From positions 44,357-108,356 of the forward strand of contig NZ_GG700802.1 in the NCBI RefSeq assembly GCF_000160875.1: a DNA stretch of 64,000 nt, given 5' to 3'. This document shows positions 15,005 to 24,094 of this stretch, in pieces. The stretch is from Lactobacillus iners DSM 13335 (GTDB taxonomy: Bacteria > Bacillota > Bacilli > Lactobacillales > Lactobacillaceae). The translations under genes and the position numbers were made by a program. The number at the start of each line of letters is the position of its first letter. Within the stretch, counting starts at the first letter, position 1. Below the pieces are notes generated by a model. That model had not been told where the DNA came from, did no database searches, and worked only from the letters and a program-made list of their open reading frames with translations.

Positions 15005-16000
15005 ATGAAAAGATTGTACACATTAGTAGCTATCTTATTAATTATATTAAGTGTAGCTTTTGTTAATCAAAAAACAGAAAGTAAGCCAAAGCATAATATG
15101 CCTGTAGTTGGTGTATTAACTTTATTGCATCATCCAGCTTTAGATCAAATTTATGATGGATTTGTGAAAGAAATGGCTAAACAAGGTTATCATAAAGGCA
15201 AAAATTATAAATTAGAATATCAAAATGCTCAAGGTGATCAAAGTAATTTAGAAATCATGTCTAAAAAATTAGTTAATATGTCATCTGATATATTAGTGGG
15301 TATTACAACACCAGCTAGTCAATCGTTGGCTCATGCAACTAGTAGTATTCCGATTGTTCTGGGGGCAGTAACTAATCCTAAAAAAGCAGGTTTAGTTGCT
15401 AATAACGATCATCCTAATACCAATATTAGTGGTGTGTCCGATCAAGCACCTGTTGAGGAACAATTAAAATTAGTAAAGAAATTAATGCCTAAAAATGCGA
15501 AAGTAGGTATTATTTATACGTCAAATGATAGTTCTGCTGTTACTGAACATGACCTATTTGTGAAAATTGCTAAAAAATATCATGTTAATTTGAAGTCATA
15601 TTCTATTGCTAATAGTAATGATCTGAATCAAGTTTCTCAAAAAATGTTAAATGAAGTAGATGCTGTGATTGTGCCAACGGATAATACTATAGCTGGAGCT
15701 ATGCAAACCTTAGTTAAGAATGCGGATGCAGTTAGAAAGCCGATTTTCCCAGCAGTTGATACAATGGTGAAACAAGGTGGTTTAGCTACATATGGGATTA
15801 ATCAAAATTACTTAGGAGTTTTAATTGCACGCTTAGTTGTAGATATTTTAAAAGGTAAGAAAAAAATTGCTACAACCCCTATTCAATATGTGCGTCATGG
15901 AATTCCAATTTTAAATCTGAAAAAAGCCAATCAACTGGGTATTAAAATTCCAGTCGACTTTTTAAAGGAAAGTATAAAAGAAGGAGAGGTATTCGAATAA
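15005..16000 (+). CDS. trpX: Tryptophan-type ABC transporter substrate-binding protein (TrpX family)
   Basis: 331-aa extracellular solute-binding protein of the ABC_sub_bind family (periplasmic-binding fold; PVVGVLTLLHHPALDQIYDGF, TTPASQSL, VPTDNTIAGAM). Hydrophobic N-terminus (YTLVAILLIILSVAFV) without a lipobox Cys, so it is likely anchored by an uncleaved signal segment. ATG 15005 follows GAGGAAGAG. In Lactobacillales this gene set (trpXYZ) is associated with tryptophan uptake; specificity is not visible in the sequence, but the Trp-containing leader supports it. Confidence 0.8.
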   Translation: MKRLYTLVAILLIILSVAFVNQKTESKPKHNMPVVGVLTLLHHPALDQIYDGFVKEMAKQGYHKGKNYKLEYQNAQGDQSNLEIMSKKLVNMSSDILVGITTPASQSLAHATSSIPIVLGAVTNPKKAGLVANNDHPNTNISGVSDQAPVEEQLKLVKKLMPKNAKVGIIYTSNDSSAVTEHDLFVKIAKKYHVNLKSYSIANSNDLNQVSQKMLNEVDAVIVPTDNTIAGAMQTLVKNADAVRKPIFPAVDTMVKQGGLATYGINQNYLGVLIARLVVDILKGKKKIATTPIQYVRHGIPILNLKKANQLGIKIPVDFLKESIKEGEVFE

Positions 16001-16899
16001 TGAATTTGATGGTATCTGCTATTGGGCAAGGCTTATTATGGGGCCTATTAGGATTGGGATTATATATTTCATTTAGAATTTTGAATATTACAGATATGAC
16101 TGTAGAAGGAACTTTTCCTTTAGGTGCTGTAATTAGTGTTACATTAATTAGTCATGGCTTTAATCCTTTATTAGCAACTTTAATTGCCTTTTTAGGCGGG
16201 ATGTTTGCTGGATTGATTACGGGACTATTATATACCAAAGGAAAAATTCCTCCGATATTGGCTGGTATATTAGTGATGACAGCGATTTATTCAATTAATT
16301 TGCGGATTATGGGTCGATCAAATATTTCCTTATTGGGATGCAAAACATTATTTTCTAATAAATTTTTACTTAGGCTACCTAAATACTTTGATAATGTCTT
16401 TTTAGGCTTAACGGTTATGGTTGTAATTACTACTATAGTTATTCTTTTTTTACAAACTGATTATGGGCAAGCTTTTATTGCGACAGGTGATAATCCAAAG
16501 ATGGCTAAGTCATTAGGTATAAAGACCGATAATACAATTATTGCAGGTTTGATGGGCTCAAATGGGTTAGTAGCAGTATGTGGTGCATTAATAGCACAAA
16601 GTAATGGCTATGCAGATATAAATATGGGTTTGGGTACAATCGTAATTGCTTTAGCATCTATTATTATTGGTGAGGTAGCTTTTGGAGAATTAACCTTGAA
16701 TCAACGTCTAGTAGCGGTGACCTTAGGCAGTATTCTTTATCGCTTAATTATATTGTGTGTGTTGCAGTTAGGCTTTAGCACTAATGATTTGAATTTGCTT
16801 TCATCTATTGTATTAGCAATTTGTATGATGATTCCACGATTTGATAAACTATTTAAAATTAAAAAGACTATATTGAGGAGCGTGAAGAGCAGTGAATAA
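16000..16899 (+). CDS. trpY: ABC transporter permease (TrpY family)
   Basis: 299-aa polytopic permease of the BPD_transp_2 (LivH-like) type with about eight to nine hydrophobic helices and the cytoplasmic loop GDNPKMAKSLGI that contacts the ATPase. Overlaps trpX by one base and trpZ by eight, so the three are translated together. Confidence 0.85.
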   Translation: MNLMVSAIGQGLLWGLLGLGLYISFRILNITDMTVEGTFPLGAVISVTLISHGFNPLLATLIAFLGGMFAGLITGLLYTKGKIPPILAGILVMTAIYSINLRIMGRSNISLLGCKTLFSNKFLLRLPKYFDNVFLGLTVMVVITTIVILFLQTDYGQAFIATGDNPKMAKSLGIKTDNTIIAGLMGSNGLVAVCGALIAQSNGYADINMGLGTIVIALASIIIGEVAFGELTLNQRLVAVTLGSILYRLIILCVLQLGFSTNDLNLLSSIVLAICMMIPRFDKLFKIKKTILRSVKSSE

Positions 16900-17653
16900 G
16901 CCAATTTTTGAATTAAAAAATGTTACCGTTTTAGGTAACAAAAATAGTAGTAATGTAACCAAAATATTGAATAATTTGAGTTTAACTATTAATGATGGTG
17001 ATTTTATTACAGTTATTGGTACTAATGGTGCTGGAAAATCTACTTTATTGAATGTTATTTCAGGAGCATTAGCAATTGATGATGGTATCATTTTACATAA
17101 TGGACGTGATATTACAAATTTAAGCGAGGAAGAGCATACCAAATTTTTGAGTAGAGTTTTTCAAGATCCTCAATTAGGTACAGCTCCTAGAATGACTGTA
17201 GCTGAGAATATGTTATTGGCCCTAAAACGTGGTGAAAGAAGATTTTTAGTTCCAAGAAAATTAAAGCAAAATCGAGAACGCTTTTTAAAATTAGCAAAAA
17301 TGATGCACAATGGACTAGAAGATCGCATGGATACTTTTACAGGTAATTTATCAGGTGGTCAAAGACAAGCTTTGAGCTTTTTAATGGCTATATTAAAGAA
17401 ACCAGATATTCTTTTGCTAGATGAACATACAGCTGCATTAGATCCACATACTAGTCAGTCTTTACTTAATGCTACGAGAGAAATAATTTCGCAAGATAAG
17501 ATTACTGCACTGATGATTACTCATCATTTAGAGGATGCATTGAATTATGGTAATAGGTTGTTAGTATTAAAACAAGGAAAAATTATAGCCGATTTAGATC
17601 ATAATGCTAAAATAAAATTAACGACAGACGATTTATATAGATATTTTGAATAA
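16892..17653 (+). CDS. trpZ: ABC transporter ATP-binding protein (TrpZ family)
   Basis: 253-aa ATPase: Walker A GTNGAGKST, Q-loop in FQDPQLG, signature LSGGQRQA, Walker B ILLLDEHTAALDP, H-loop MITHH. The Walker B is followed by His instead of the usual Pro (DEH), as in LivG/LivF-like relatives. GTG 16892 overlaps trpY. Confidence 0.88.
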   Translation: MNKPIFELKNVTVLGNKNSSNVTKILNNLSLTINDGDFITVIGTNGAGKSTLLNVISGALAIDDGIILHNGRDITNLSEEEHTKFLSRVFQDPQLGTAPRMTVAENMLLALKRGERRFLVPRKLKQNRERFLKLAKMMHNGLEDRMDTFTGNLSGGQRQALSFLMAILKKPDILLLDEHTAALDPHTSQSLLNATREIISQDKITALMITHHLEDALNYGNRLLVLKQGKIIADLDHNAKIKLTTDDLYRYFE

Positions 17654-17665
17654 ATAATTATCAAT

Positions 17666-17707
17666 AAAAGCCAAAGTTTTAGTAAAATTACTAAACTTGG
17701 GCTTTTT
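17666..17707 (+). terminator. Terminator of trpXYZ
   Basis: AAAGCCAAAGTTTTAGT pairs with ACTAAACTTGGGCTTT around AAAATT, with a T tail. Confidence 0.85.
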
Positions 17708-17762
17708 AATGTTAAAATAATAAGATAACTTAACAAGAAAATGGATTTGAAAGGTTAGGAAA

Positions 17763-19211
17763 ATGACAAAAAATCAATTGAAATTTTTAACCATTGCATT
17801 AATTTTAGGAAATATCATGTCTGGATTGGACAGTACTATTATTAATACTGCAATTCCATCTATTGTTGCTAATTTACATGGAATTCAATTTATGGGTTGG
17901 ATTATTGCGATTTTCCTGCTTGGAATGTCAATTTCGATTCCCTTGTGGACAAAGGTTGCTGAGCGAATAGGTAATAAAAATGCTTTTTTAGTTACGCTTT
18001 CCTTTTTTATAGTAGGTTCTATTTTAGAAGCTATATCACAAGATATGACATTTTTCCTTTCAGTTAGAATAATAATGGGCATAGGTGCAGGTGGTATGGG
18101 CTCTTTACCATATATCATCGTAGGTTATATTTATCCAAATATTAAGCAAAGAACAAAAGCATTAGGGATTTTAACTAGTGGTTTTAATGCTGCAGCAATT
18201 GTTGGTCCCCTAATCGGTGGATGGATTATTGATATCTCATCTTGGCATTGGATATTTTATATTAATATTCCGATCGGCTTGCTTGCTATGTTATTAACTG
18301 CAATATTTTATAAAAAAGAATCTATTAGTAAATTTTCTAAATTCGATACTGTTGGTTCGGCTTTATTAGTAACAGGTTTAATTACTTTTTTATTAGGAAT
18401 TCAATTATTAGGGTTAGTTAGTGTTTGGCTAGTTATTTGTTGTTTAATAATTAGTTTGTTAATTATGACATATTTCTTTATACATGAGAACAAAGAAGAA
18501 AATCCTGTATTACCCCTCAGTTTATTTACTAATAAAAATTTGATAGGTGATTTTTTGCTATTTGCTTTAACTTGGGGAGCTTTTATTGCAGTTAATGTTT
18601 ATTTGCCGATGTGGGCACAGGCATTTTTGGGTATGACAGCACTGATTGGAGGTATGACATTAATACCTAATTCTTGTTTTTCTATTGTTGCTTCACAATT
18701 TGTTTATGTTTTACAAGGGCGGACAAAAACTTATTATATAATTTTAGTTGGAATAATTGGAATGCTTATTTCATCATTTTCCTTATTAATGGCTGATTTA
18801 AGTATTCCTTTATGGATATTGATTTTTACATCTGCCTTTTCAGGTATGGGTGTAGGTTTTATTTTTGTAGAATTACAAGTAAAGGTACAGGTGGATGCTG
18901 GACGTGAACATATGGCTGATGCCACCTCTACATCGTATTTAATTCGAATTTTAGCTCAAACAGTAATGGCTGCTATTTATGGTGTGATTATGAATTTATC
19001 ACTTAATCAAGGTATCAAAGCCCATCCACAGATAACCCTTTCTATGCTGAATAAAATGAGTGATTGTCGAACAGCTAGTGAATTACCAGCTAAGTTGTTA
19101 CCATTAATGAGAGCAATTTCTCATTCAGGTATTAGAGTTATCATGTTGGTTTCTTGTTTATTATTGGTTATATCTTTGGTAATCAATTATAAATTTAATC
19201 CACGACATTAA
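17763..19211 (+). CDS. MFS drug:proton exporter, DHA2 (EmrB/QacA) family
   Basis: 482-aa membrane protein with about 14 hydrophobic helices. N-terminal LDSTIINTAIPSI (D in TM1), GVTG-like antiporter motif C (AAIVGPLIGGWIID) and the conserved loop after TM2 (PLWTKVAERIGNKNAF) identify the DHA2 drug exporter family. Substrate not predictable. Monocistronic, with a terminator at 19224. Confidence 0.88.
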   Translation: MTKNQLKFLTIALILGNIMSGLDSTIINTAIPSIVANLHGIQFMGWIIAIFLLGMSISIPLWTKVAERIGNKNAFLVTLSFFIVGSILEAISQDMTFFLSVRIIMGIGAGGMGSLPYIIVGYIYPNIKQRTKALGILTSGFNAAAIVGPLIGGWIIDISSWHWIFYINIPIGLLAMLLTAIFYKKESISKFSKFDTVGSALLVTGLITFLLGIQLLGLVSVWLVICCLIISLLIMTYFFIHENKEENPVLPLSLFTNKNLIGDFLLFALTWGAFIAVNVYLPMWAQAFLGMTALIGGMTLIPNSCFSIVASQFVYVLQGRTKTYYIILVGIIGMLISSFSLLMADLSIPLWILIFTSAFSGMGVGFIFVELQVKVQVDAGREHMADATSTSYLIRILAQTVMAAIYGVIMNLSLNQGIKAHPQITLSMLNKMSDCRTASELPAKLLPLMRAISHSGIRVIMLVSCLLLVISLVINYKFNPRH

Positions 19212-19223
19212 AAAAGTATTTAG

Positions 19224-19257
19224 ATATCGATCTCTAAATTGAGGTCGATATTTTTTT
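19224..19257 (+). terminator. Terminator of the DHA2 exporter gene
   Basis: ATATCGATCTC pairs with GAGGTCGATAT, followed by seven T. Confidence 0.85.
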
Positions 19258-19379
19258 GTATAAATATTAATGTTTATATAAAAAAAGATAAAATATTAGT
19301 AGACAAAATTATAATATATTATTATTATTAACATGATATTTAAATAATACATGTAAAAAATAAAGAAAGAGTGATTTTT

Positions 19380-19415
19380 ATGAACAGACGTTATTATTTC
19401 TTAGCCAATTTATAA
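19380..19415 (+). CDS. Possible 11-aa leader peptide upstream of the ABC-2 exporter
   Basis: ATG 19380 after AAAGAAAGAG encodes MNRRYYFLANL and TAA, 36 nt before the ATPase gene. Short basic/aromatic leaders upstream of drug-type ABC exporters can sense ribosome-targeting compounds, but no terminator or sequestering hairpin is visible here, so this may be chance. Confidence 0.25.
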   Translation: MNRRYYFLANL

Positions 19416-19450
19416 ATAAAAATAAAGGAAAAATAAAGGAGAGTTGACAA

Positions 19451-20380
19451 ATGAAAATTAGCGTCAATAACTTGGCAATAAAATACCAAGATCATTACGG
19501 AATAAAAAATATTAGCTGTGAATTAACTGCAGGTAAATTTGTCGCTTTAGTTGGTCATAATGGTTCAGGAAAGACCACTTTATGTAACGCACTCGTAGGG
19601 TTATTAGAACCTAGTGAAGGTGATATTAATATTCAGGACTTATCAACTGATAAACAAAATTTTTCTACCATTGGTTTTGCACCACAATCTCAGGTTGTTG
19701 ATTGGTATTCTAATGTTGAAGCAAATATCATGCTAGGAGCACAATTAGCTCATTTAAAGCCTAATGAAGCTAAGAATCAACTTGACTTGATTTTACGACT
19801 ATTAGATTTATCAGATTTAAGGGATAGAAGTTTAACTGATTTATCTGGTGGACAGTTGCAACGTGTGCAAATTGCACGTGCAATTGTTCATAATCCATTA
19901 ATTTATATTTTAGACGAACCTACTGTAGGATTAGATGCACAAAATACTGATAATTTAATGAAGTATCTCGTTAAAGAAGCACAAAGTGGAAAATTAGTAA
20001 TCGTATCATCGCACGACCTTTTTCTTTTGCAAGAATATGCTGAAGATTTGCTCTTACTAGATGAGGGAAAGTTGATCTACCATGGTTCAATTAATGATTT
20101 GCTTAAAGCTAAAGGCAATAGTCGAAAATTTCTCATTACTTTGGACAATGAATATTCAGTTGCTGATGACTTCATGATTAAAAATGATGACGTAATTAGG
20201 GTGGAGCATGAATCAGATAATACTTGGCAGCTTGAAGTAAAGCCTGAGGTAACAATTAGTGATCTGATGTTGATGTTTAAAAAAGAAATCAAAGTTACTA
20301 GTTGCGTTGAACATGAGAAGACCTTAAAGGAAGTATATCTATCAATGTCAAAAAGGAGTGGTAATTATGAAACCAACTGA
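19451..20380 (+). CDS. ABC-2 type exporter, ATP-binding protein
   Basis: 309 aa: Walker A GHNGSGKTT (~35), Q-loop FAPQSQ, signature LSGGQLQR, Walker B IYILDEPTVGLD, H-loop SSHD. A C-terminal extension of about 85 residues is typical of CcmA-type drug or antibiotic exporters. AAGGAGAG precedes the ATG. It overlaps the permease frame. Confidence 0.88.
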   Translation: MKISVNNLAIKYQDHYGIKNISCELTAGKFVALVGHNGSGKTTLCNALVGLLEPSEGDINIQDLSTDKQNFSTIGFAPQSQVVDWYSNVEANIMLGAQLAHLKPNEAKNQLDLILRLLDLSDLRDRSLTDLSGGQLQRVQIARAIVHNPLIYILDEPTVGLDAQNTDNLMKYLVKEAQSGKLVIVSSHDLFLLQEYAEDLLLLDEGKLIYHGSINDLLKAKGNSRKFLITLDNEYSVADDFMIKNDDVIRVEHESDNTWQLEVKPEVTISDLMLMFKKEIKVTSCVEHEKTLKEVYLSMSKRSGNYETN

Positions 20381-21167
20381 TTTTAGAAAAAAATCTAACC
20401 TAGGACTTTATGGATTAGGGTTACTCATTAAGTATGAAACCAAAGCATTTTTTGAAAATAAGGGTTCAGTATTAAGTTTACTTTTGACACCAATTTTATT
20501 TTTTGTATTTATTAGTACAGGAATTAGTAGAATGACGGGTAATGTTATTTATGCTGGCATGAAAGTTTCATATTTAGAATATTCTTATTTAGGAATTATG
20601 ATTTATCTGGTTCTTGGACAAATGAGTCAGACTATCTATCGGACTACAATTGATAAAAAATATGGTCTGTTAGCACTAAAATTACTTAGTGGTATTAAAC
20701 CTTTTTACTATGTAATAGGTATGAGTACCTATGCTATGCTTGGTTTATCAGTTCAAATGTTTGCATTAATTATTTTAGCTAACTTTTTTGGCATCCATTA
20801 CTCTTTGATGAAAATAGGAGTGATGATTGTTATTATCATTTTGACTTTGTTATTTTGGTCGGCCTTAGCGGTTGCTATCACATTACGTATCTCTAATTAT
20901 CAAGTGAGAGATAATATTCTTTCATTTGTAATCACTCCTTTGAGTTTTACAGCCCCTGTATTTTATGTGCTAGATTATGCACCATTGTGGATGAAATGGT
21001 TAGCCAAAATTAATCCAGTTACTTATCAATTAGGTGCACTTAGACAAGGTGTGATGTTGAATCAATACTTTCAGTCAATCATTATATTATTAGTATTTGC
21101 ACTTGCTGCAACTGCTTTGTCCAGTAACTTGGTTGCTAAATCGAAGTTGAATTTAACTGAATATTAG
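20367..21167 (+). CDS. ABC-2 type exporter, permease
   Basis: 266 aa with six hydrophobic helices and an ABC2_membrane pattern (TPLSFTAPVFYVLDYAPLWM, the conserved P-rich loop before the last helices). ATG 20367 follows AAAAGGAGTGG. Overlaps the ATPase gene by 14 nt. Substrate unknown; a drug, bacteriocin or lipid is possible. Confidence 0.85.
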   Translation: MKPTDFRKKSNLGLYGLGLLIKYETKAFFENKGSVLSLLLTPILFFVFISTGISRMTGNVIYAGMKVSYLEYSYLGIMIYLVLGQMSQTIYRTTIDKKYGLLALKLLSGIKPFYYVIGMSTYAMLGLSVQMFALIILANFFGIHYSLMKIGVMIVIIILTLLFWSALAVAITLRISNYQVRDNILSFVITPLSFTAPVFYVLDYAPLWMKWLAKINPVTYQLGALRQGVMLNQYFQSIIILLVFALAATALSSNLVAKSKLNLTEY

Positions 21168-21175
21168 TTTATACA

Positions 21176-21210
21176 AAAACAGTAGTAGTTAATTAACTAC
21201 TACTGTTTTA
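21176..21210. terminator. Bidirectional terminator between the exporter and uracil permease genes
   Basis: AAAACAGTAGTAGTTAA and its exact reverse complement abut, with flanking A and T runs usable on both strands. Confidence 0.85.
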
Positions 21211-21219
21211 ATTTTGTCA

Positions 21220-22530
21220 TTAAATTATCTTGGTGCCTTCTTTTTCAGCTAATTGTTGTTCAATAGCTGCATGTTTAGGTAATATACCATTTAAGATCAT
21301 CCCTAAAATAGTTGATAGAGCAACACTAGTTAATTGGAAATTACCTAATTGTAAGTAAGCTCCACCAATACCAACTACCATGATGACAGAAGCAATCAAT
21401 AGATTTCTCTTTTCACTAAAGTCTACTTTGTCATCAACGAGGATCTTTAAACCGTTGGATGCAATAGTACCAAATAATAGGAAGGAAATACCACCAATAA
21501 CTGGCATCGGTATTGATTCTATTAGAGCGGCAATTTTTCCAATGAATGAGAAGATAATTGCAAACACGGCAGCACCAGCTAAAACCCAAACAGAGTGAAC
21601 TTTTGTCATTGCTAAGACTCCAATATTTTCACCATATGAAGTGGTCGGAGGTCCACCGATAAATCCTGCGGTAATCGTTGATAATCCATCACCTAACAGC
21701 GTTCTATGTAAACCGGGATTTTTAAAAAAGTCTCGTTTAGTCAGAGAATTAAGAACCATAATATGTCCCATATGTTCTGACATGGTAACAAATGAAATAG
21801 GTGCCATTGTTAGAATAGCTGCAGGATATAGTTTAAGTTTATAGGATATAATGGGAACATCAAGAGCAGGGAATGTAAACCAAGCTGCTTTAGCAACCCC
21901 ACTAAAATTCACAATACCTAAACAACAGGATAAAATATACCCACATATTATTCCTAATAAAATAGATACTAAACTAGTAAATCCTTTGAAAAACATCTGG
22001 AAACAAAGTGTTACTACTAGTGTGAAAATGGCAACTAAGAAATAAATCAAATTATATTTCTGATTATGTAACATAGCATCATTTGCTGCCGTTGTAGCTA
22101 ATGATAATCCGATAACTATAATTACTGGTCCGACTACAATTGGTGGTAAAACTTTGTCTACCCAAGCTGAACCAATTTTGCTGACAACATATGCAACTAC
22201 CAAATAGACTAACCCAGCTGCGATTGCCCCTTGTGCAATTGCAGGATACCCATCTGCTTTCATTAGTGCTTGCATTGTCGCTATGAAAGCGAAACTGGAA
22301 CCTAGGTATGCTGGGATTTTAAAATGAGTTAAAATCATGTGAACCAAGGTTCCTACACCAGAAGCAAGTAATGCAATGCTTGGATCCAGTCCTACCAAAA
22401 TAGGTACGAGTACTGTCGAGCCAAACATCGCAAATAGGTGTTGTAATGATAATAAAACACCTTGTGATAAATTAGGCTTTTCATATACGTCTAGAATGGC
22501 ATCATCATTATGAAAATTCTCTTTATTCAT
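21220..22530 (-). CDS. pyrP: Uracil permease (NCS2 family)
   Basis: 436-aa nucleobase:cation symporter. Typical opening LSLQHLFAMFGSTVLVPILVG, then GSSFAFI, the functional region MSEHMGHIMVL and GGPPTTSYGENIGVLAMTKV, with about 12-14 helices. This is the UraA/PyrP type for uracil uptake. Its 5' leader holds a PyrR-binding RNA motif and terminator, so expression should fall when UMP/UTP is high. uraA is an equivalent name. Confidence 0.92.
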   Translation of the reverse strand: MNKENFHNDDAILDVYEKPNLSQGVLLSLQHLFAMFGSTVLVPILVGLDPSIALLASGVGTLVHMILTHFKIPAYLGSSFAFIATMQALMKADGYPAIAQGAIAAGLVYLVVAYVVSKIGSAWVDKVLPPIVVGPVIIVIGLSLATTAANDAMLHNQKYNLIYFLVAIFTLVVTLCFQMFFKGFTSLVSILLGIICGYILSCCLGIVNFSGVAKAAWFTFPALDVPIISYKLKLYPAAILTMAPISFVTMSEHMGHIMVLNSLTKRDFFKNPGLHRTLLGDGLSTITAGFIGGPPTTSYGENIGVLAMTKVHSVWVLAGAAVFAIIFSFIGKIAALIESIPMPVIGGISFLLFGTIASNGLKILVDDKVDFSEKRNLLIASVIMVVGIGGAYLQLGNFQLTSVALSTILGMILNGILPKHAAIEQQLAEKEGTKII

Positions 22531-22562
22531 GCGTAACTCCTATTCTATAGATTATTATACCT

Positions 22563-22597
22563 AAAAAACCATCTTAGACTGAGTCCAAGATGGTTTT
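22563..22597 (-). terminator. PyrR-controlled attenuator terminator of the uracil permease leader
   Basis: On the minus strand AAAACCATCTTGGACT / AGTCTAAGATGGTTTT forms a strong stem with a T run, 33 nt before the start codon. Confidence 0.85.
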
Positions 22598-22634
22598 GCA
22601 TTCAACGGTGATTATCATAATATAAAAGCAAAGC

Positions 22635-22654
22635 TCCTTCTTGGCCTCACAGGA
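22635..22654 (-). promoter_or_regulatory. PyrR-binding RNA element
   Basis: Minus-strand TCCTGTGAGGCCAAGAAGGA matches the PyrR anti-antiterminator consensus (CAGAGAGGnnn..AAGG). PyrR bound to UMP stabilises this hairpin and lets the downstream terminator form. Confidence 0.85.
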
Positions 22655-22685
22655 CCAATTTAAAGGTATTAAATATCTACATGTA

Positions 22686-22714
22686 ATTTAAACTATAATA
22701 GTTTATAAAGTCAA
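22686..22714 (-). promoter_or_regulatory. Candidate promoter of the uracil permease gene
   Basis: Minus strand TTGACT (22714-22709), 17-nt spacer, TTAAAT (22691-22686). The -10 is imperfect. Confidence 0.45.
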
Positions 22715-22728
22715 GTATAAATATAAAA

Positions 22729-23928
22729 TTAATTGATATTTTTAACTACGTTAATGTGAAATAATAATAAATTGATGCCGACCAATGCAGCGGTAACGAT
22801 AAATAAAACATTGTAATTAAAGAAACCAGCTACGGTTGATCCAACTAAAGGTCCAAAAATATTTCCAATATACATAGCACTTTGATTCCAAGAAAAAATT
22901 CTACCAGTAGTTTGGATGGAAGAATTTTTAGCTAGCATTGTTTGCACTTGTGAAAATAGACATGCATCTGAAAAGCCAATTAAGAAACGTAAAACCCCAA
23001 GTTGAACAGCATTTGTAACAAAAGCTGTAGTAAAGAAGAAAATAATAGCAGAAATTAGACCACCGATTATGATTTTGTGTGTTCCAATTTTATCACCTAA
23101 TTCGCCAAAACGGGGTGCAGCTAAAAATGTTGCAACACCAGGCAGTGCAGCGATAATTCCTGCAACAAAAATAGTATTTCCTTGATTATGCATTAAATTG
23201 GCTACGTATAAAGCAACTATAGGATTTATTGAGCTATTAGCTGTTTGAATGATGATGGTAGTTAATAATAAACCAAAAATTAAATTTGGTGATTTTAAAG
23301 AATTGATAACTTGTTTATTAGTTATAACACTTTGTTTGCTGATAGGCTTAAATTCTTCTTTTACAAATAAAAATGATAGGATGAATGAAATAAATAGTAA
23401 GATTCCAGTTAGTAAAAAAGTGAAGTGATATGTAAACATGGATGCTAATAAACCACCCAAAAGTGGTCCTAATAAATTACCAGCAGTAAATGAAGCTGCC
23501 ATAGTTCCCATAGCTTTTCCAGCTTGATTTTTTGGCGATTCCGTAGCGATTAGTGCATTAGCATTTGAAACAAATCCAGCAAAAAATCCTTGTAACATCC
23601 GTAAACAAAAAAGCTGATATACATTAGTTACAAATCCCATGGAGCCAATAGCAATTGCCATTCCAATGGATGAACGTAAAATCATTAATTTTCGTCCCTT
23701 TTGATCAGCTAATTTGCCCCACCAAGGAGATACAAGTGCAGAAACAAAGTAAGTTGTGGAGAAGGTAAAACCTACCCAAAAGTTTAATTCTTTATGTGTA
23801 AAAGTGCCCAAAGTTTTTATATACAAAGGCAAAAAGGGTAAAGCTTCAGAAAAACCAATACCTGCAATAAAAACAGCAATGGCTAAAACAAATAAATTTT
23901 GCCTAAAAATAATTTCTTGTTTGTCCAT
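22729..23928 (-). CDS. MFS multidrug exporter, DHA1 (MdtG-like)
   Basis: 399 aa with 12 hydrophobic helices. It carries the motif A loop WWGKLADQKGRKLMIL and the antiporter motif C region SFTAGNLLGPLLGGLLA. The opening FLPLYIKTLG is typical of MdtG/PmrA-type exporters. GGAGGT precedes the ATG on the minus strand. Substrate not predictable. Confidence 0.88.
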   Translation of the reverse strand: MDKQEIIFRQNLFVLAIAVFIAGIGFSEALPFLPLYIKTLGTFTHKELNFWVGFTFSTTYFVSALVSPWWGKLADQKGRKLMILRSSIGMAIAIGSMGFVTNVYQLFCLRMLQGFFAGFVSNANALIATESPKNQAGKAMGTMAASFTAGNLLGPLLGGLLASMFTYHFTFLLTGILLFISFILSFLFVKEEFKPISKQSVITNKQVINSLKSPNLIFGLLLTTIIIQTANSSINPIVALYVANLMHNQGNTIFVAGIIAALPGVATFLAAPRFGELGDKIGTHKIIIGGLISAIIFFFTTAFVTNAVQLGVLRFLIGFSDACLFSQVQTMLAKNSSIQTTGRIFSWNQSAMYIGNIFGPLVGSTVAGFFNYNVLFIVTAALVGINLLLFHINVVKNIN

Positions 23929-24094
23929 ATAAGACCTCCAATACTAATAAGAAAAGAAGTATGTTTAATTATATGCTTATTACATTTAAATTGCCAATAA
24001 TAACTATTGCTGATAAAAAATGATAGACAAGATAGTGTATTTATTTAAAAATACTGTAAAATATTAAGAGATGTTTTGATACAGGAGAACTTTT

